This document shows, one piece after another, positions 60,171 through 64,000 of a DNA stretch of 64,000 nucleotides. Within the stretch, counting starts at the first letter, position 1. Each line of letters opens with the position of its first letter. The notes under the pieces were generated by a model that did not search any database, had not been told where the DNA came from, and saw only the letters and a program-made list of their open reading frames with translations. A program made the translations under genes and the position numbers. Origin of the DNA: Alcaligenaceae bacterium (GTDB lineage Bacteria; Pseudomonadota; Gammaproteobacteria; Burkholderiales; Burkholderiaceae_B); assembly GCA_013205565.1 (NCBI GenBank), contig JABMMM010000091.1:1-64000 (forward strand), in the 5' to 3' direction.

Positions 60171-62345
60171 ATGACAAGCGAACGCAAGATCAGGGTCGAG
60201 CAAATGGTCAGTCTGCTTGGGCCTAACAGTTGGACATACCGCCCTGTTCTCGAGGCTTGGCTTGATTTTGCAGCGCTCGAGTCCCTTTCGCCCAAGCAAC
60301 AAGCTCAGGGCGTCGCCCGCTTATTACGCGCCCTACCCGCACTTTCACAGGCGCACCTAAACCTAGAAGCCTCACAAGGCTTGCAAGCCCTTCTTGCCGC
60401 AGGGCAGTGGTCGCCTCGTTTGGTCGAGCACTGCGCACTCACGCTGCAGGCGCTGGCTGCCCTGCCGGGTGGCTTTGGCGACACACAAAAAACCTCGCGA
60501 CCCACTCTTTATAAGATCGTGCTGCGTGCCTGGCATCCCGTCGTCACCACCTATGCTTTGCAGGCTGCCTGCGAATGTGTTGAGGCTGCGTTAAACGATA
60601 CGCATTTTGAAGTTGCTACGGCAGTTGCTCACTTGCAAGACCTGCGCCACAGGCACTGTCTGGGCCCGAGCACCGCCTGTATTGTCGATGCTGCCGATGA
60701 CCGTGATATTCCGGCAATCAGACTCAATGCGGGCAATCTGCTGCAGTTGGGCTACGGTATCAATCAGCGGCGCATTTGGACCGCCGAAACCGATCGCACG
60801 GGTGCAATCGCCGAAACCATTTCGCGCGATAAAGACCTGACTAAGTCTTTGCTGCAAGCCTGCGGCGTACCCGTGCCTCAAGGCGAGTTGGTTGACTCTT
60901 CCTCAGCGGCCTGGCAAGCGGCTCAAGCCCTTGGGCTACCCGTGGTGGTCAAGCCCAGTGATGGTAACCATGGGCGCGGCGTCTTTACCAACCTAAGTTT
61001 GCAACACGAGGTCGAACAAGCCTACAACGTCGCTCGCCAAGAAGGCTCGGGCGTCATCGTCGAGCGCTTTATCTTTGGACAAGAACATCGCTTACTAGTA
61101 GTGGGCGACAAGCTGATCGCCGCGGCAAGAGGTGACTCGGCTCAAGTCAACGGCGATGGTTTAAGCACAATCGAAGTCCTAATTCAGACGCAACTGAATG
61201 CCGACCCTCTGCGGGGGCACGAAGAAGATCAACCGCTCAATTATGTCCGACTCGACCCCGCTGCACGACTTGAGCTCGCGCGCCAAGGCTTTGAGCCGCA
61301 CACTGTTTTAGCGACTGGTCAACCCGCGGTCATTCAACGTAACGGCAACGTCGCTATCGACTGCACCGAACTCGTTCACCCAGAGGTCGCGGCACTCGCT
61401 TGCACCGCAGCGCGCGTCGTGGGCCTGGACATCGCAGGAATCGACTTAGTCGCCCTAGACATTTCTAAACCTTTGTCTGCGCAAGGCGGTGCGATTGTTG
61501 AAGTCAACGCCGGCCCTGGCTTACTGATGCATCTGAAGCCGGCCATCGGGCAACCTCGTCAAGTCGGACGCGCCATCGTCGCGCACAGCTTTGGCCTAGG
61601 CGATATGGCCCGTATCCCGGTCATCGGCATTGCGGGCTCGCAGGGCAGCACCATGACCGGAAAACTGTTGTTCCACCTCTTGACACTAAACGGCTGGCGC
61701 TGTGGGTTGGCAGGCAGCGAAGGCTTATTTGTTGAGCAGCGGCGCTTGCGTCACGGCGATTGTGCAAACTTCGAAAATGCCCGACGTGTCCTGATGAATC
61801 GCGAGGTTCAAGCAGCGATCCTTGAAAACGACGCGCACCAGTTGCTGACAGAAGGACTGGCCTACGAACGCTGCGAAGTGGGAATCGTCACCCAGATCGA
61901 CTGGACGCAAGATCTGAGCCGCTACGCGCTCGCGAGCCAAGCCGAACACTCAAGAGTCTATCGCACCCAGATCGACGTGATCCTGCCAAACGGCATGGCA
62001 ATTCTCAATGCCGACGACGGACGTATCGCCGAACTCGCTCAATATTGCGATGGACAAATCACCTGGCTCAGTCTGACTGACCACTCAGAGCAACGCCAAA
62101 CAGCGCTTGCGCAAGCTCATCGCCTGGTCTGCCTGACGGACGGGCGAATTACCTTGACACAAAACACGCAGACCCACCTTCTTTGCTCGCTTGAAGCGGT
62201 TAGCACGGCACAAAACGGCTTCGATTCCAGCCAGTCGTACAACGTGCTTGCAGCAACAGCCGCCGCTTGGGCACTTGGAATGACGCCAGATTTAATTCAA
62301 GCCGGCTTGCTGAGTTTTGCCCTCGCCACTGCAGTGCCTCAATAA
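60171..62345 (+). CDS. Cyanophycin synthetase homologue with degraded Mur-ligase site (CphA-prime)
   Basis: This 724-residue protein is homologous to cyanophycin synthetase over its whole length. The ATP-grasp half looks usable (VVVKPSDGNHGRGVF, IVERFIFGQEHRLLVVG, EVNAGPGLLMHL). The Mur-ligase half is altered: at the nucleotide loop the next gene has GTNGKTTT, but this protein has GSQGSTMT (about residue 490), losing the key Lys. It should therefore be unable to add arginine on its own. It may be a regulatory or specialised partner, as proposed for CphA-prime in Cupriavidus. The start is uncertain: the ATG at 60171 has no Shine-Dalgarno, while the ATG at 60204 has GGG eight bases upstream. 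Confidence 0.9.
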   Translation: MTSERKIRVEQMVSLLGPNSWTYRPVLEAWLDFAALESLSPKQQAQGVARLLRALPALSQAHLNLEASQGLQALLAAGQWSPRLVEHCALTLQALAALPGGFGDTQKTSRPTLYKIVLRAWHPVVTTYALQAACECVEAALNDTHFEVATAVAHLQDLRHRHCLGPSTACIVDAADDRDIPAIRLNAGNLLQLGYGINQRRIWTAETDRTGAIAETISRDKDLTKSLLQACGVPVPQGELVDSSSAAWQAAQALGLPVVVKPSDGNHGRGVFTNLSLQHEVEQAYNVARQEGSGVIVERFIFGQEHRLLVVGDKLIAAARGDSAQVNGDGLSTIEVLIQTQLNADPLRGHEEDQPLNYVRLDPAARLELARQGFEPHTVLATGQPAVIQRNGNVAIDCTELVHPEVAALACTAARVVGLDIAGIDLVALDISKPLSAQGGAIVEVNAGPGLLMHLKPAIGQPRQVGRAIVAHSFGLGDMARIPVIGIAGSQGSTMTGKLLFHLLTLNGWRCGLAGSEGLFVEQRRLRHGDCANFENARRVLMNREVQAAILENDAHQLLTEGLAYERCEVGIVTQIDWTQDLSRYALASQAEHSRVYRTQIDVILPNGMAILNADDGRIAELAQYCDGQITWLSLTDHSEQRQTALAQAHRLVCLTDGRITLTQNTQTHLLCSLEAVSTAQNGFDSSQSYNVLAATAAAWALGMTPDLIQAGLLSFALATAVPQ

Positions 62346-62360
62346 CCACAGGAACTCATC

Positions 62361-64000
62361 ATGGAAGTCTCTCGTATTCGTGCTCTACGCGGTCCAAACT
62401 TCTGGACACGTTTAACGGCGCTCGAGGCCGTCGTGACCTGCACTGAGTGCGAAGCCGATCTCGACCAGCTTCCCAATTTTTTAATCCACTTGCGAGCGCT
62501 TTTTTCGGACGTCAAACCACTGCGCCCTTTTGGCCATAAAGATCCGATCACGCTCGCGCATGCGCTCGAGGCGGTTAGTCTCGGATTACAAGCTGCCGCG
62601 GGTTGCCCGGTCGCCTTTGGGCAAACAATGTCGACCCCCGAGCGAGGCGTGTATCAAGTGGTGTTTCAGTACACCGAAGAGCCCGTCGGCCGGCTTGCCC
62701 TTGAACTCGCAGAGGCGCTTTGTCTGGCAGCACTAAACGCCGGATCTTTTGACACCACGCGAGCACTGGCCCGCCTGCGTGAACTTGACGAAGACGTACG
62801 TCTGGGGCCCAGCACAGGCTCGATCGTACACGCGGCGACCGCGCGTGGGATTCCCTACCGTCGGCTCACTGAAGGCAGCTTGGTGCAGTTTGGTTGGGGT
62901 AGCAAACAGCTGCGCATTCAAGCCGCAGAAACCGGCAACACCAGCGCAATCGCCGAGGCAATCGCGCAAGATAAAGACTTAACCAAAATGCTGCTTGAGG
63001 CCGCCGGCGTACCGGTGCCGCGCGGCTTCATCGCTGACACCGACACCCAGGGCTGGGAAATCGCCAATAAAATTGGCTTGCCGGTCGTTGTGAAGCCTCG
63101 CGATGGCAATCAGGGCAAAGGCGTCGCGGTCAATATCGAAACCCGCGAGCAATTAAGCGCCGCTTTCAAGATCGCCTCAGAGATCAGTCGTGACGTGATC
63201 GTCGAGCAATACATTCCAGGTCATGATTTTAGAATGTTAGTCATCGGCAACCAGCTCGTGGCCGCCGCGCGTCGTGATCCGCCCGCAGTCATCGGTGATG
63301 GCAAGCACACCGTGGCGCAACTCGTCGACGAAGTCAACACCGATCCGCTGCGAGGGGATGGTCACGCCACTGCCCTGACTAAGATTCGTTTTGACGAAAT
63401 CGCACTGGCAACGCTGACCATGCAAGGATTCACTGCGCACTCTGTGCCCGAAAAAGGTAAGCGCGTTTTATTGCGCAACAATGCAAACTTAAGCACCGGC
63501 GGCAGCGCGACCGATGTCACCGACGAGGTCCATCCCGAACTGGCCGCGCGTATGGTAACAGCCGCACAAATGGTGGGTCTAGACATCGCAGGCGTCGACC
63601 TTGTCGCCGAGACGATTTTAAAACCCATGGAGGCTCAACGCGCAGGCATTGTCGAGATTAATGCAGCACCAGGTTTACGGATGCATTTAAGCCCTTCGTT
63701 TGGCAAACCACGCCCGGTCGGTGAAGCGATTATTGCCAGCATGTTTGCCCAAGGCGACAACGCACGAATCCCGGTGATCGCGGTGGCCGGTACCAACGGC
63801 AAAACGACCACGGTCAGACTGACCGCGCATCTTTTGAGCGTAAGCGGCAAACGCGTCGGCATGACCAACTCAGATGGCGTTTATATCGAACAACGCTGTA
63901 TCGATACGGGCGACTGTAGTGGCCCGCGCAGCGCGCGTAACGTCTTACTGCACCCAGATGTCGACGCGGCGGTCTTTGAAACAGCGCGAGGAGGTATCTT
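62361..64000 (+). CDS. cphA: Cyanophycin synthetase CphA, partial at the window edge
   Basis: The gene starts at the ATG at 62361 (AGGA upstream), 15 bases after the CphA-like gene, and runs off the right edge after 546 codons. Complete CphA has about 860-900 residues. The N-terminal domain begins MEVSRIRALRGPNFW. The ATP-grasp domain has VVVKPRDGNQGKGV and VEINAAPGLRMHL. The Mur-ligase nucleotide loop is intact (AVAGTNGKTTT, about residue 478). It should build cyanophycin by adding Asp to the backbone (ATP-grasp) and Arg to the side chain (Mur ligase). No cyanophycinase gene is visible in the window. Confidence 0.95.
   Translation, partial: MEVSRIRALRGPNFWTRLTALEAVVTCTECEADLDQLPNFLIHLRALFSDVKPLRPFGHKDPITLAHALEAVSLGLQAAAGCPVAFGQTMSTPERGVYQVVFQYTEEPVGRLALELAEALCLAALNAGSFDTTRALARLRELDEDVRLGPSTGSIVHAATARGIPYRRLTEGSLVQFGWGSKQLRIQAAETGNTSAIAEAIAQDKDLTKMLLEAAGVPVPRGFIADTDTQGWEIANKIGLPVVVKPRDGNQGKGVAVNIETREQLSAAFKIASEISRDVIVEQYIPGHDFRMLVIGNQLVAAARRDPPAVIGDGKHTVAQLVDEVNTDPLRGDGHATALTKIRFDEIALATLTMQGFTAHSVPEKGKRVLLRNNANLSTGGSATDVTDEVHPELAARMVTAAQMVGLDIAGVDLVAETILKPMEAQRAGIVEINAAPGLRMHLSPSFGKPRPVGEAIIASMFAQGDNARIPVIAVAGTNGKTTTVRLTAHLLSVSGKRVGMTNSDGVYIEQRCIDTGDCSGPRSARNVLLHPDVDAAVFETARGGI

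Noticed and set aside
1-64000. tRNA, rRNA, insertion sequences, prophage and CRISPR arrays
   Set aside because: The spacers are short and contain no cloverleaf-like, transposase-like or regular repeat-spacer patterns. The only tandem repeats seen are the short ones listed.

Overview
The window looks like a chromosomal segment of a betaproteobacterium, most likely order Burkholderiales and close to Alcaligenaceae. This is inferred from gene content: a Bug/TctC-type periplasmic receptor, a paired cyanophycin synthetase locus with its ABC/DUF1854 partner genes, a type I cellulose operon with bcsD and bcsP, and xenobiotic-type molybdenum hydroxylase and hydantoinase genes. No rRNA, tRNA, insertion sequence, prophage or CRISPR array is visible. 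Coding density is high, with many 4-base start/stop overlaps, and several genes use GTG or TTG starts. The genes at both window edges are cut off.

Layout. (1) 1-8.8 kb, mixed metabolism: a partial four-carbon acid sugar kinase, a swivel-first aconitase-family hydro-lyase, an Old Yellow Enzyme, YajQ, a MOSC protein followed by an M23 peptidase, a DUF805 protein, a Bug receptor and a histidine phosphatase. (2) 8.85-20.2 kb, one minus-strand catabolic cluster: MarR regulator, PreA-like iron-sulfur reductase, HyuA, HyuB, an orphan TRAP receptor, and the three subunits of a CO-dehydrogenase/xanthine-dehydrogenase-family hydroxylase, whose small subunit is fused to a CoxG domain. The enzyme types fit hydroxylation, reduction and ATP-driven opening of an N-heterocycle; the substrate is unknown. 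(3) 20.4-53.1 kb, a very long co-directional minus-strand block for a surface polymer and its control. In transcription order it holds a type I secretion system (TolC/NodT, a fused double ABC exporter, HlyD), two paralogous AraC regulators, bcsD-bcsP-bcsQ-bcsA-bcsB-bcsZ-bcsC, two tandem SGNH proteins, an AlgF-like protein, an MBOAT acyltransferase, an AlgX/AlgJ-like protein, a membrane PAS-GGDEF-EAL protein, a histidine kinase and a REC-PAS-GGDEF-EAL response regulator. This reads as production, export and probable O-acetylation of cellulose under c-di-GMP and AraC control. (4) 53.4-57.1 kb, plus strand: a MASE1-like PAS-GGDEF-EAL protein and an MDR-family reductase. (5) 57.1-64 kb, cyanophycin locus: an ABC protein plus DUF1854 on the minus strand, divergent from two cyanophycin synthetase homologues, the first with a degraded Mur-ligase P-loop and the second intact but truncated by the window edge.

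The observations most worth following are the N-heterocycle-like operon with its CoxS-CoxG fusion, an 18-bp motif shared by the promoters of both AraC genes and the cellulose operon, the fused double ABC exporter with asymmetric nucleotide-binding domains, and the paired SGNH proteins in the cellulose operon. All functional statements are from reading the sequence and from family knowledge; no search was run.
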